Positions 1 through 8,511 of a stretch of DNA of 64,000 bases are shown piece by piece. The stretch's first letter is position 1; each line of letters opens with the position of its first letter. Location of the stretch: the NCBI GenBank assembly GCA_023432225.1, contig JAEYUW010000039.1, positions 3,878-67,877 on the forward strand. The letters are read 5' to 3'. A program made the position numbers and the translations under genes. The notes below the pieces were generated by a model. The model ran no database searches and was not told the DNA's origin. It was given only the letters and a program-made list of their open reading frames with translations. This DNA is from Verrucomicrobiota bacterium (lineage in GTDB: Bacteria; Verrucomicrobiota; Verrucomicrobiia; Opitutales; Opitutaceae).

Positions 1-2
1 GC

Positions 3-161
3 GACCACACCGGCCGCCTCGCGCTGCTCGAGGAGCTCAAGACGCTCCCGCTCGGCGCGATCTGGGAAGAACACTGTCGCCGCGCCAACGTCCCCGGCGA
101 CCGCCAGTGGCTCCCGGCGGTGACACGCTACGAGCGCGAAGTGCTCGCGCAGCGACGTTGA
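3..161 (+). CDS. rhaA: L-rhamnose isomerase, C-terminal end (partial)
   Basis: This is the last 52 codons of a gene entering from the left edge, ending at TGA 159-161. The peptide contains [18 protein letters not shown] and ends near [11 protein letters not shown], which matches the C-terminus of L-rhamnose isomerase. That enzyme interconverts L-rhamnose and L-rhamnulose in the cytoplasm. The catalytic part lies outside the window, so the call rests on this tail and on the rhamnose genes that follow. The next gene starts 31 bases downstream, consistent with one operon. Confidence 0.8.
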   Translation, partial: DHTGRLALLEELKTLPLGAIWEEHCRRANVPGDRQWLPAVTRYEREVLAQRR

Positions 162-192
162 TTCGTTTTCTCTCCACGCAACGCATTCCACG

Positions 193-2385
193 ATGCCTTC
201 CTACCAATTCGCCAACTATCTGTGGGACGACGCCAAGGCGGCGTCCCTGGATCCTGTAGCCCGCCTCGTTTATCGCTCCAATCTGCTCGGCAGCGATCAA
301 CGCATCACCAACACCGGAGGCGGCAACACGTCGTCCAAACTCACCGAGAAGGACCCGCTCACCGGCGCGGCCACCGAGGTGCTCTGGGTGAAAGGCTCCG
401 GCGGCGACCTGCGCACGAGCACGCGCGAGAATTTCTCGTCGCTCTACCAGAGCAAGCTCGTCGGTCTCCAATCGCTCTACGCTTCGCGCTCCGACAAGGG
501 CCTCAAGGCGCCGGCGGAAGACGACATGGTGGGCATGTATACGCACGCGACGTTCAACTTGAACCCGCGCGCCTCGTCGATCGACACGCCGCTGCACTCG
601 TTCCTGCCCGGCAAGCACGTCGACCACATGCACCCGAACGCGATCATCGCGATCGCGGCGTCGGCGAACTGCGAGAAGTTGACCCAGGAAATCTTCGGCG
701 GCCGCATGGCCTACGTGCCGTGGATGCGCCCGGGCTTCGAACTCGGCCTCGCGATGCAGAAGATCGCGCGGGAGCAGCCGAACGTTCGCGCCATCATGAT
801 GGGCCAGCACGGCTTCATCTCGTGGGCGGACGACGACAAGCAGTGCTACACCGACACGCTCGCTTTCATCGAGGAAGCGTCCGTCTACATTGAGAAGAAA
901 TACGCCGCGAAGGGCGGCGACGCCGCGGCTTTCGGCGGCGCGAAATACCAGACGCTCGACGAAGCGAAGCGCCGCGCGACGTTCGCCGCGATCCTGCCGT
1001 GGCTGCGCGGCCAGGTTTCGAAGGAGAAGCGCTTCATCGGCACCGTGCAGGACGACGCGAAGATCCTGCGCTTCGTGAACTCGAAGGATGCGGCGCGTCT
1101 CGCCGAACTCGGCACGTCGTGCCCCGATCACTTCCTCCGCACGAAGATCAAGCCGCTCTACGTCGACTGGAATCCGCAGGCCGAGGACGTCGCCGCGCTG
1201 AAGGCGAAACTTGCCGACGGAATTGCCGCTTACCGCAAGGACTACGCCGCCTATTACGCGGCGTGCAAACACGCCAACTCGCCGGCGATGCGCGACCCGA
1301 ACCCGACGGTCGTGCTCATCCCGGGGCTCGGTATGATCGCGTGGGGCAAGGACAAGTCCGAGTCGCGCGTCACCGCGGAATTCTACAACTGCGCTGTCGA
1401 GGTCATGCGCGGCGCGGAGGCGATCGATAAGTATATCGCGCTCCCGCAGCAGGAGGCGTTCGACATCGAGTATTGGTTGCTCGAGGAAGCGAAGCTCAAG
1501 CGCATGCCCGCGGAGAAGGAACTCGCGCGCCAGGTGATCGTCGTCATCGGCGCCGGCTCCGGCATCGGCAAGGAAACTGCGCACCGCCTCGTCAAGGAAG
1601 GCGCGCACATCGTGTGCGTCGACCTCAACGAAACCGCCGCGCAGGCGACGGCGAAGGAGATCGAATCGAAATACGGCGTCGGCATCGGCGTCGCGGGCAC
1701 CGGCGTGTCCAATTGCGGTCCGGCCGTTGGCCTCGCCGCCAACATCACCGACCGCGCCTCCGTCCGCGCGATGCTCGACAACGTCGCGCTCGCCTACGGC
1801 GGCTTCGACTCGATCTGCGTCACCGCGGGCATCTTCGTGCCGAGCGACACCTCCGGCCACATCCCGGACGACAAGTGGGCGCTCACCTTCGCCATCAACG
1901 TCACCGGCAGCTACGTCGTTGGCGACGAGGCGGCCCGGACGTGGAAAGAGCAGGGGCTCCGCGGCAATCTCGTGCTCACGACCTCGGCGAACGCCGTCGT
2001 CGCGAAGAAGGGCTCCGTAGCTTACGACACTTCGAAGGCCGCGGCAAACCACCTCGTGCGCGAACTCGCCATCGAGCTTGCGCCGCTCGTGCGCGTGAAT
2101 GGCGTCGCGCCGGCGACGGTCGTGCAGGGCTCCGCGATGTTCCCGCGCGACCGCGTGATCGGCTCGCTCGCGAAATACAACATTCCCTACACCGACGACG
2201 AGGCGACCGAGTCGCTCGTGAAAAAATTGGCGCAGTTCTACGCCGACCGGACGCTGACGAAGGCGCCGATCACGCCCGCCGATCAGGCCGAGGCGTATTT
2301 CCTCCTCGTGTCGCAACGCCTCAGCAAGACCACCGGGCAGGTAATCACCGTCGACGGTGGCCTGCACGAGGCCTTCCTGCGCTGA
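193..2385 (+). CDS. rhaEW: Bifunctional rhamnulose-1-phosphate aldolase / L-lactaldehyde dehydrogenase
   Basis: The 730-residue protein fuses two enzymes. Residues about 25-410 are a class II aldolase with TGGGNTSSK (41-49), HMHPNA (145-150) and GQHGF (204-208). It splits L-rhamnulose-1-phosphate into DHAP and L-lactaldehyde. Residues about 446-730 are a short-chain dehydrogenase with the nucleotide motif GAGSGIG (453-459) and a YDTSK active-site motif. It should oxidise lactaldehyde to lactate with NAD. The same fusion is called RhaEW (YuxG) in Bacillus and is widespread in rhamnose operons. The length is normal for the family. Its position between rhaA and rhaB, upstream of lactate genes, agrees with this role. 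Confidence 0.93.
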   Translation: MPSYQFANYLWDDAKAASLDPVARLVYRSNLLGSDQRITNTGGGNTSSKLTEKDPLTGAATEVLWVKGSGGDLRTSTRENFSSLYQSKLVGLQSLYASRSDKGLKAPAEDDMVGMYTHATFNLNPRASSIDTPLHSFLPGKHVDHMHPNAIIAIAASANCEKLTQEIFGGRMAYVPWMRPGFELGLAMQKIAREQPNVRAIMMGQHGFISWADDDKQCYTDTLAFIEEASVYIEKKYAAKGGDAAAFGGAKYQTLDEAKRRATFAAILPWLRGQVSKEKRFIGTVQDDAKILRFVNSKDAARLAELGTSCPDHFLRTKIKPLYVDWNPQAEDVAALKAKLADGIAAYRKDYAAYYAACKHANSPAMRDPNPTVVLIPGLGMIAWGKDKSESRVTAEFYNCAVEVMRGAEAIDKYIALPQQEAFDIEYWLLEEAKLKRMPAEKELARQVIVVIGAGSGIGKETAHRLVKEGAHIVCVDLNETAAQATAKEIESKYGVGIGVAGTGVSNCGPAVGLAANITDRASVRAMLDNVALAYGGFDSICVTAGIFVPSDTSGHIPDDKWALTFAINVTGSYVVGDEAARTWKEQGLRGNLVLTTSANAVVAKKGSVAYDTSKAAANHLVRELAIELAPLVRVNGVAPATVVQGSAMFPRDRVIGSLAKYNIPYTDDEATESLVKKLAQFYADRTLTKAPITPADQAEAYFLLVSQRLSKTTGQVITVDGGLHEAFLR

Positions 2386-2436
2386 ACCGCATGCGCGCGC
2401 CTACTCCAACGAACCCCAGGAAAGAAGCCCTTTGGA

Positions 2437-2503
2437 GTAGGGCCGGCTTCAGCCGGCTCATGGGGCAGCGCCGCGTCCAGGGGCCGGCTGAAGCCGGCCC
2501 TAC
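2437..2503. repeat. REP-like inverted pair, GTAGGGCCGGC type
   Basis: The left half begins GTAGGGCCGGC and folds on itself (GCCGGCTTCAGCCGGC). The right half is its mirror and ends GCCGGCCCTAC. The whole fills the gap between the aldolase fusion and the tandem aldolase-like gene. GTAG-bordered palindromes are typical of REP elements moved by RAYT transposases. The same stem recurs at 13040-13131 and, in variant form, at 30102-30125. Confidence 0.75.
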
Positions 2504-2548
2504 CTCGCGGCGTCTGACTCGCACCGCCCCTCGCACCAAATCCGACTC

Positions 2549-3826
2549 ATGAACTCCTCCTGGCTGCATCCTCGCGAACAACTCGTCGCCACGATGGCGC
2601 GCATTTACCGCCATCGCATGACCACCACCTCGGGTGGCAATCTCTCGATCCGCGATGAGGACGGCAGCATCTGGATCACGCCGTCGCGCGTCGACAAGGG
2701 CAACCTGACGCCGGCCGACATCGTGCGCGTGTTCCCCGACGGAAAGCGCGAGGGCCTGCATCCGCCGTCGTCCGAACTGCCGTTCCACGCCGAAATCTAC
2801 CGGCGCCGCCCGGACCTGAAGGCGATCGTGCACGCGCACCCGGGTGCGCTCGTGGCGTTCTCGATCTGCCGCAAGCTGCCCGACACGCGCGTGCAGTCGC
2901 ACGCCTACTCGGTTTGCCGCAAACTCGCGTTCGCGCCCTACGCGTGCCCCGGCACGCAGGAACTCGGCGACAACATCGCGGCGGCGTTCGCGACCGGCGC
3001 GGAGTGCGTGCTGCTGGAGAATCACGGCGTCGTCATCGGCGGCTCCGATCTGCAAGACGCCTTTCAGCGTTTTGAGACTCTCGAATTCGTTGCGCTCACG
3101 CTCTCGCGCGCGGCGACGCTCGGCCCCATCACGACCGTTCCCGCGGAATCGCTCGAGATCGAAACCGCGCCGCTGTTGCCGGCGTTGCCGCCGCAACCGC
3201 TCACGAATCGCGAGCGCGAGTTGCGCGGGGACATTTGCCGCTTCGTGCGCCGCTCCTACGAACAGCGCTTGCTCATCAGCACGGCCGGCGCGTTTTCCGC
3301 GCGCCTCGGCGCGGACGATTTCGTCATCACGCCGCGCCGCCGCGACCGACTCGAACTCGATGCGTCCGGCCTGGTGCGTGTGAAGGGTGGGGCGTGCCCG
3401 ACAGCTCAAGCGCCGAGTCGCGCGGCGCGGTTGCACGCGGAGATCTACGCGCGCTTGCCCGACGTCGGCGCGATCATCAACGCCCAGCCGGCGCACGCCT
3501 CGGCGTTCTGCATGACGGCGGCGCAACTCGACACGCGCACGATTCCCGAGAGCGCACTCGTGCTCTTCGAGGCGCCGAAGCTGCCGTTCTTGCGCTTGGT
3601 CGAGGACGCCGCCGAGATCGCGAAGCACCTTTCGCTGAAGCAAACCCCCGTGGTGCTCATCGCCAACGAGGGCGTGCTCGTCGTCGGCCGCACCTTGCTC
3701 GAGGCGTTCGATCGCCTCGAAGTGCTCGAAGCCACGGCGGAAGCGCTCCTGCTCGCCAAACCCGTCGGCCCGCTGGTGCCGATGCCCGACAGCGCGATCG
3801 CCGAACTGCGCCGCGTCTTCGGCTGA
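2549..3826 (+). CDS. Tandem class II aldolase/adducin-fold protein
   Basis: The 425-residue protein holds two class II aldolase domains in a row (about 8-200 and 220-425). The first keeps family features: GGNLS (29-33), the zinc ligands HAH (95-97), and ENHG with H159. In the second the matching places read NAQP (311-314) and ANEG (372-375), so all three metal-binding histidines are gone and it is probably structural or regulatory. The gene lies between the rhamnulose-phosphate aldolase fusion and rhaB, 7 bases before the latter. A sugar-phosphate aldolase or epimerase role in deoxysugar use is plausible, but the substrate cannot be read from the sequence. Confidence 0.8.
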   Translation: MNSSWLHPREQLVATMARIYRHRMTTTSGGNLSIRDEDGSIWITPSRVDKGNLTPADIVRVFPDGKREGLHPPSSELPFHAEIYRRRPDLKAIVHAHPGALVAFSICRKLPDTRVQSHAYSVCRKLAFAPYACPGTQELGDNIAAAFATGAECVLLENHGVVIGGSDLQDAFQRFETLEFVALTLSRAATLGPITTVPAESLEIETAPLLPALPPQPLTNRERELRGDICRFVRRSYEQRLLISTAGAFSARLGADDFVITPRRRDRLELDASGLVRVKGGACPTAQAPSRAARLHAEIYARLPDVGAIINAQPAHASAFCMTAAQLDTRTIPESALVLFEAPKLPFLRLVEDAAEIAKHLSLKQTPVVLIANEGVLVVGRTLLEAFDRLEVLEATAEALLLAKPVGPLVPMPDSAIAELRRVFG

Positions 3827-3833
3827 TTTTCTC

Positions 3834-5252
3834 ATGTCCAAAACTGTTTATTGCGCAGCCGTCGACCTCGGCGCGACCAGCGGACGGGTGATCGTCGGCA
3901 CTTGGGCGAATGAACGCCTCGAGCTCACCGAGGTGCACCGTTTCGCCAACCAGTTCCGCTCGCTCGGCGCGAACGATTACTGGGATCTGCCGTATCTCTG
4001 GAGCGAAGCGCGCGCCGGCTTGCTGAAGGCGAAGGCGCAATTCCCGAAACTCGCGTCAGTCGGTTGCGACGCGTGGGGCGTCGATCACGTGCTCGTCAAC
4101 GCCGCGGGGCGTCCCGTTTATCCGGTGCACGCGTATCGCGACAAGCGCACGCTTGAGCCCGCGAAAAAATTCGAGGAGAGCGGCTATCCGCGCATCTACG
4201 CGCTCACCGGCCTGCCGAGCCACGTCTTCAACACGAGCCTGCAGCTGCAGGAGACGCTCGCGGCCTGTCCCGGCATCGCTCGCACGGCGGCGCGCTGCCT
4301 GTTCATCGCAGATTATTTCAATTTCCTGCTCTCCGGCCGCATGGAGAACGAAATCTCCATCTGCAGCCACTCGCAGTTTTTGGACGTGAAGAGCACCGAG
4401 TGGTCGGCAGCGGCGATGAAATACTTCGGCATCCCACGCCACTGGTTCAGTCGTCCGGCACTCGCGGCACAAAAACTCGGCCTGGTGCGCGACATCCCGG
4501 AACTCGCCGGCGTCGAAACCGTGCTCGCGCCCGGACACGACACCGCGTGCGCCTTCGCCGCGATGCCCGCGGCGGTCGACGGCTCCGATCTTTACCTGAG
4601 CTCCGGCACGTGGTCGCTCCTCGGCTTCGAAAGCGACACGCCCGTTCTCGGCGAGGCGGCGCGCGCTGCCCGCGTTTCGAACGAGCGCATGGGCGACGGC
4701 CGCTACCGTCCGCTGCGGGCCTGCCTCGGACTGTGGTTGCTCGAACAAACGCTGCCGGCTTTCTCTGCGCGTCCTTCCAACGCCGCGCAGTGGAAGAAAC
4801 TCATCGCACTGGCCGAAAAAGCGGCCGCGCCGACGCGTTTGCTCGACGTGACCGACTCCTCGCTCTTCAACCCGCCCGACATGCGCGCCGCGATCGACGC
4901 GCAGCTGAAGAAAAACGGGGCGCGTCCGCCGCGTGACCTCGCGGGCTACGTCCGACTGATCTGCGACTCGCTCGGACGCGGCCACGCCGACGCGGTGAAG
5001 AGCTTCGAGCAGCTCTCCGGCCGCAGCTTCAAACGCATCCTCATCGTTGGCGGCGGTTCGAAGAATCGTCTGCTCTGCCAGGCGACCGCAGATGCCTGCG
5101 GCCTGCCGGTCGTCTCGTATTCGCTCGAAGGCACCGCGGTCGGCAACTTGGCGAATCAGCTAATCGGTCTCGGTGTCGTGCGTGATATCCAAGCGTTCCG
5201 CGCGCACCTCGCTCGCCAACTCGAAGCGACCGTCTACACTCCGCATTCCTGA
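3834..5252 (+). CDS. rhaB: Rhamnulokinase
   Basis: This 472-residue FGGY-family sugar kinase has the N-terminal phosphate motif VDLGATSGRV (about 10-19), VGCDAWGVDHV, APGHDTACAFAA and GGGSKNRLLCQ near the C-terminus. It phosphorylates L-rhamnulose at C1 with ATP in the cytoplasm. Length and motifs fit RhaB better than xylulose or glycerol kinase, and the rhamnose genes on its left support this. The stop overlaps the lutA start in a TGATG, so the two are probably translationally coupled. Confidence 0.9.
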   Translation: MSKTVYCAAVDLGATSGRVIVGTWANERLELTEVHRFANQFRSLGANDYWDLPYLWSEARAGLLKAKAQFPKLASVGCDAWGVDHVLVNAAGRPVYPVHAYRDKRTLEPAKKFEESGYPRIYALTGLPSHVFNTSLQLQETLAACPGIARTAARCLFIADYFNFLLSGRMENEISICSHSQFLDVKSTEWSAAAMKYFGIPRHWFSRPALAAQKLGLVRDIPELAGVETVLAPGHDTACAFAAMPAAVDGSDLYLSSGTWSLLGFESDTPVLGEAARAARVSNERMGDGRYRPLRACLGLWLLEQTLPAFSARPSNAAQWKKLIALAEKAAAPTRLLDVTDSSLFNPPDMRAAIDAQLKKNGARPPRDLAGYVRLICDSLGRGHADAVKSFEQLSGRSFKRILIVGGGSKNRLLCQATADACGLPVVSYSLEGTAVGNLANQLIGLGVVRDIQAFRAHLARQLEATVYTPHS

Positions 5253-6034
5253 TGCATGCTCCTGTTCGTCCTTCGCCCTTCGCGCCGGGTGAGCGCCCGA
5301 AGATCCAGTTGATGGCGACGTGCCTGTGCGACGCGTTCTACGACGACGTCGCGCGCGCCACCGTGGAGGTGCTCGAGCACCTTGGCGTCGAGATCGAGTT
5401 TCCCGAGGGCCAGACCTGCTGCGGCCAGCCCGCGTTCAACGGCGGCGATTGGGAGGCCTCGCGCAAAGTCGTGCGGCACACGATGCGCACGTTCGCGGGC
5501 ACCGCGCCCGTGCTGTTGCCGTCGGGCTCGTGCGTGGCGATGTTCCGTCACGGCGCGCTGCTGGAATTCGAGAAAGAGTCCGATCTGCCCGAAGTGAAAG
5601 CGCTCGCGGCGCGCACGTGGGAATTCGCCGATTTCGTGGTCAACGCGCTCGGCGTGAAGACCTGGCCGGGCCGCTACGACGCAACGATCGCGTTCCACCG
5701 CAATTGCCACAATCGCGGCACCGGCAGCGAGGCGGCTTCGCTCGCGCTGCTCAACTCGATCGCCGGCGCGAAGGTCGTGCCGTTCGGCGAGCAGGAGCAG
5801 TGCTGCGGCTTCGGCGGCACTTTCTCCGTGGCGTTCCCGCATCTGTCGTCGAGCATGGGCACGCTGAAGCTGGAGCACATCCGCGCCGCGCAGCCCGACG
5901 TGCTCGTCTCCGGCGACATGAGCTGCCTCATGCACATGGGCGGCCTCGCCCAGAAAGCCGGCCAGCCGGTCAAAACCCAACACATCGCGCAGGTGATGCG
6001 CGACGCGCTGAAAAACGGAGGACTGCTGAAGTGA
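5252..6034 (+). CDS. lutA: Lactate utilization protein A, (Fe-S)-binding
   Basis: The 260-residue protein has two CCG-type cysteine motifs, TCCGQPAFNGG and QCCGFGGTFSV, each ligating an Fe-S cluster or a related site. LutA, LutB and LutC form the iron-sulfur L-lactate dehydrogenase complex that oxidises lactate to pyruvate. The start at 5252 overlaps the rhaB stop. An internal ATG 20 codons later (MATCLCDAFYDD) is where homologues usually begin, so the first 20 residues are uncertain. Placement after the lactaldehyde-producing genes implies it handles lactate made from rhamnose. Confidence 0.9.
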   Translation: MHAPVRPSPFAPGERPKIQLMATCLCDAFYDDVARATVEVLEHLGVEIEFPEGQTCCGQPAFNGGDWEASRKVVRHTMRTFAGTAPVLLPSGSCVAMFRHGALLEFEKESDLPEVKALAARTWEFADFVVNALGVKTWPGRYDATIAFHRNCHNRGTGSEAASLALLNSIAGAKVVPFGEQEQCCGFGGTFSVAFPHLSSSMGTLKLEHIRAAQPDVLVSGDMSCLMHMGGLAQKAGQPVKTQHIAQVMRDALKNGGLLK

Positions 6035-6038
6035 AAGC

Positions 6039-6104
6039 TTTCAGCTCCCAAACCTGCGCGTTGCACGTCTCTCAGCTGACCGCTGAGAGCTGATCGCTGA
6101 CCGC
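6039..6104. repeat. Heptamer GCTGANC-type tandem repeat between lutA and lutB
   Basis: The lutA-lutB gap contains consecutive 7-base units GCTGACC, GCTGAGA, GCTGATC and GCTGACC (about 6075-6102). They are preceded by a related inverted stretch, CTTTCAGCTCCC. The units can also fold (CTCTCAGC with GCTGAGAG). No gene is present. I do not know its role. Confidence 0.55.
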
Positions 6105-6113
6105 TCCTCTGCC

Positions 6114-7544
6114 ATGGCCAAGCAACTCATCGACCAAGCCGCCGCGACGCTGCCCGCAGACAAGCGCGTCTCGGTTTACCAGAGCACGAAGGCGACGCAC
6201 GAGAAGCGCACCAAGCTGCTCTTCGACCAGTTCAACGATCCCGACCTGCTGCGCCAGCGCGCCGGCGAGATCAAGCAGCACGTCATCGAAAACCTCGACA
6301 CGTTCCTGCCCGCCGTCGAGGCGAAGCTGAAAGCCAACGGCGCGCAGGTCCACTGGGCCTCGACCGGCGAGGCCGCGTGCGAAGCGGTGCTCCGCATCAT
6401 GCAGGCTCGCGGCGCGAAGAAGATGGTGAAGGCAAAGACGATGGTCTCCGAGGAGATCGAACTCGCGCACTACCTCGAGAAACACGGCATCGAGGCGCTC
6501 GAGACCGACCTCGGCGAGTTCATCGTCCAGATCGACAAGGACCACCCGAGCCACATCGTCCGCCCGATCATTCACAAGAACCGCCGCGAGATCGCGACGA
6601 GCTTCGAGCGCGAGGGCCTCGGCGCCTACAACGACGATCCGCAGACGATCACGAATCGCGCACGGCAGTTTCTCCGTCACAAATATCTCCAAGCCGACGT
6701 CGGCCTGACCGGCGCCAACTTCGTGTCAGTCGAGAGCGGCCGCATCGTGCTCGTCACGAACGAGGGCAACTCGCGCTTCAGCCTCGCCGCGCCGAAAGTG
6801 CACATCGCGCTCGTCGGCATCGAAAAACTGGTGCCGCGCGACCGCGACCTTGGCGTGCTGCTCAACCTCCTCGCACGCTCCGCCACCGCGCAGCAGCTGA
6901 CGGTCTACACCGAATTCATCTCCGGCCCGAAGAGCGCGACGCAGCCCGACGGTCCCGAGGAGATGCACGTCATCTTCGTCGACAACGGCCGCACCGATGT
7001 CCTCGCCTCCGAGTGTCGCGAGATCCTGCGCTGCATCCGCTGTGGCGCGTGCCTGAACGTTTGCCCGGTTTATCGCCAGGCCAGCGGCCACGCGTATCGC
7101 AGCGTCTATCCCGGTCCGGTCGGCGCCGTGCTGTCGCCGTTGCTCGCCGGAAAGAAATTCCCCGAGCTCGCGGATTTGCCCAAGGCCTCGTCGCTCTGCG
7201 GCGCGTGCAACGAGGTGTGTCCGGTGAACATTCCGATTCCCGATCTGCTGCTCCGCCTGCGCCGCAAAGGCAAAACCGAGGGCGCTCCGCTCGCCTCGGT
7301 CGGCACGCCGCCGATGGGTGCGTGGGCGTTGATGGCCTCGCAACCGACCGCGTGGAAGGCCGCGCTGTTTGGCGGCAAGGCGCTGAACTACATCCCGACC
7401 AAACTCATCCCGGTTCCCGCGCTGCGCGCGTGGGAGGAAAAACGTGCGCTGCCCGCGTGGCGCGGCGGTGAGTTCCGGAAATGGATGAAAGGCCGGGGCA
7501 AACCACAGAATACTCAGAACACACAGAAAGGGCCTCGAGTGTGA
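6114..7544 (+). CDS. lutB: Lactate utilization protein B, Fe-S cluster and LUD domain
   Basis: The 476-residue protein has a LUD domain (about 60-300) followed by two 4Fe-4S motifs, CIRCGACLNVCP and CGACNEVCP. This is the standard LutB layout, and the length is slightly above usual. The last 14 or so residues read PQNTQNTQKGPRV and are encoded by a 9-bp-period intergenic repeat (7504-7530), so the native end of the protein was probably near WMKGRG and the reading frame has run into the repeat. It works with LutA and LutC in lactate oxidation. Confidence 0.92.
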   Translation: MAKQLIDQAAATLPADKRVSVYQSTKATHEKRTKLLFDQFNDPDLLRQRAGEIKQHVIENLDTFLPAVEAKLKANGAQVHWASTGEAACEAVLRIMQARGAKKMVKAKTMVSEEIELAHYLEKHGIEALETDLGEFIVQIDKDHPSHIVRPIIHKNRREIATSFEREGLGAYNDDPQTITNRARQFLRHKYLQADVGLTGANFVSVESGRIVLVTNEGNSRFSLAAPKVHIALVGIEKLVPRDRDLGVLLNLLARSATAQQLTVYTEFISGPKSATQPDGPEEMHVIFVDNGRTDVLASECREILRCIRCGACLNVCPVYRQASGHAYRSVYPGPVGAVLSPLLAGKKFPELADLPKASSLCGACNEVCPVNIPIPDLLLRLRRKGKTEGAPLASVGTPPMGAWALMASQPTAWKAALFGGKALNYIPTKLIPVPALRAWEEKRALPAWRGGEFRKWMKGRGKPQNTQNTQKGPRV

Positions 7545-7723
7545 GCTTCGGTGTATTCCGTGTTTTCTGTGGTCCCTCCGGTTCGGGCATGCCGTCAATC
7601 GAAGGGCCGCCAAAAGCACAAAAAACGCAAAAATGAGACTACACGGTTTTGTGCCTTCTGCGCCTTTTGTGGCCCCATCGGTCCGCTCCTTTTCGTGCCT
7701 CTTCGTGTTTTTCGTGGCCCACC
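7504..7723. repeat. 9-bp-period inverted repeat pairs before lutC
   Basis: Arms made of three 9-base units face each other here. The first arm (7504-7530) reads CACAGAATA, CTCAGAACA, CACAGAAAG, and its mirror is at 7549-7572. The second (about 7607-7635) has GCACAAAAA and ACGCAAAAA units, with its mirror at about 7642-7674. A third arm at about 7685-7722 is a lone mirror made of CACGAA-type units. The stretch fills the whole lutB-lutC gap and partly codes the lutB C-terminus. The same class occurs at 11579-11707 and 40938-41120. This is not a CRISPR. Confidence 0.75.
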
Positions 7724-7730
7724 TTCTGCA

Positions 7731-8339
7731 ATGAACTCCGATCGCGAACAGATTCTCGGCAAAGTTCGTGCCGCCCTCGCGCCGCTGCCGCAGCGCGCCG
7801 CCTTGCCCGATTGGGAGCGCGAACTCGTGCGCATGCGCCAGATGCAGGGCGTCAGCGATCTCGTGGCGACGTTCTGCGCGCGCCTCAAAAGTGTGAACGG
7901 CACACCGCTGCAATCGGGCGCGGAGCTGACCGAGCTGCTCAAGAAAAACGGCTGGACGCACGGCTACTGCGATCCGGTGCTGCTGCCTTCGCTCGGCGCC
8001 GCGCTCGCCGGCGTGCAGGTTGAGACGACCTACGACCGCACGCGCGTCGACGATTATGCCTTCGGCATCACGCGCGCGACCGCCGCGATCGCGGAGACCG
8101 GCACGGTGGTGCTGACGGATCGCGACACCAGTTCGCGCCTCGCCGCGCTTGCGCCGTGGGCGCACATCGTCGTGTTGAAACGAGCCGACATTTTCCCGGA
8201 CATCCCGGCGGCGCTCGCGGCGTTGCCCGCCGATCCCAACATCATCTGGGTCACGGGTCCGTCGAAGACCGCGGACGTCGAGGGCATCCTGATCGAGGGC
8301 GTCCACGGTCCGGGCGTGCAGGCGGTGCTGTTGGTGTAG
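7731..8339 (+). CDS. lutC: Lactate utilization protein C, LUD domain
   Basis: The 202-residue protein begins MNSDREQILGKVR and has the LUD-domain signature GITRATAAIAETGTVVL and a C-terminal GPSKTADVEGILIEGVHGPG. It is the third subunit of the LutABC lactate-oxidising complex. The reading frame is open further upstream to 7551, but that part is repeat sequence and the ATG at 7731 fits homologues. The stop codon TAG (8337-8339) is part of the GTAG that begins a REP-like palindrome. Confidence 0.9.
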   Translation: MNSDREQILGKVRAALAPLPQRAALPDWERELVRMRQMQGVSDLVATFCARLKSVNGTPLQSGAELTELLKKNGWTHGYCDPVLLPSLGAALAGVQVETTYDRTRVDDYAFGITRATAAIAETGTVVLTDRDTSSRLAALAPWAHIVVLKRADIFPDIPAALAALPADPNIIWVTGPSKTADVEGILIEGVHGPGVQAVLLV

Positions 8340-8391
8340 CGCAGGCGTCTCGCCTGCATTGCGACGGAGGCAGGTGAGACGCCTGCGCTAC
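8336..8391. repeat. REP-like inverted pair, GTAGCGCAGGCG type
   Basis: The left half starts GTAGCGCAGGCGTCTCGCCT and the right half is its mirror, ending GACGCCTGCGCTAC. The GTAG overlaps the lutC stop codon. A single half of the same family overlaps the methyltransferase stop at 11730-11751. It may also form a hairpin that ends or protects the lut transcript. Confidence 0.75.
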
Positions 8392-8511
8392 GCTGCCGCG
8401 CGCGTGCGACCGAAAAAATCCGGCAGAAAATGTCGGAATGGCCGTTTCTGCCCCGTCATTCGGGAAAGGCCGCGAGCGATTTCGCGGTCCACACCACGAA
8501 ATCCCGCCCGA

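Noticed and set aside
37..2367. 776-codon open frame opposite the aldolase/dehydrogenase fusion
   Set aside because: The product has shadow-type composition (Arg, Val, Asp, Glu) and no domain. The plus strand encodes a well-defined bifunctional enzyme.
7504..7723. Possible CRISPR array
   Set aside because: Repeat units are 9 bases with no spacers, only three units per arm, arranged as inverted pairs. No cas genes are present.
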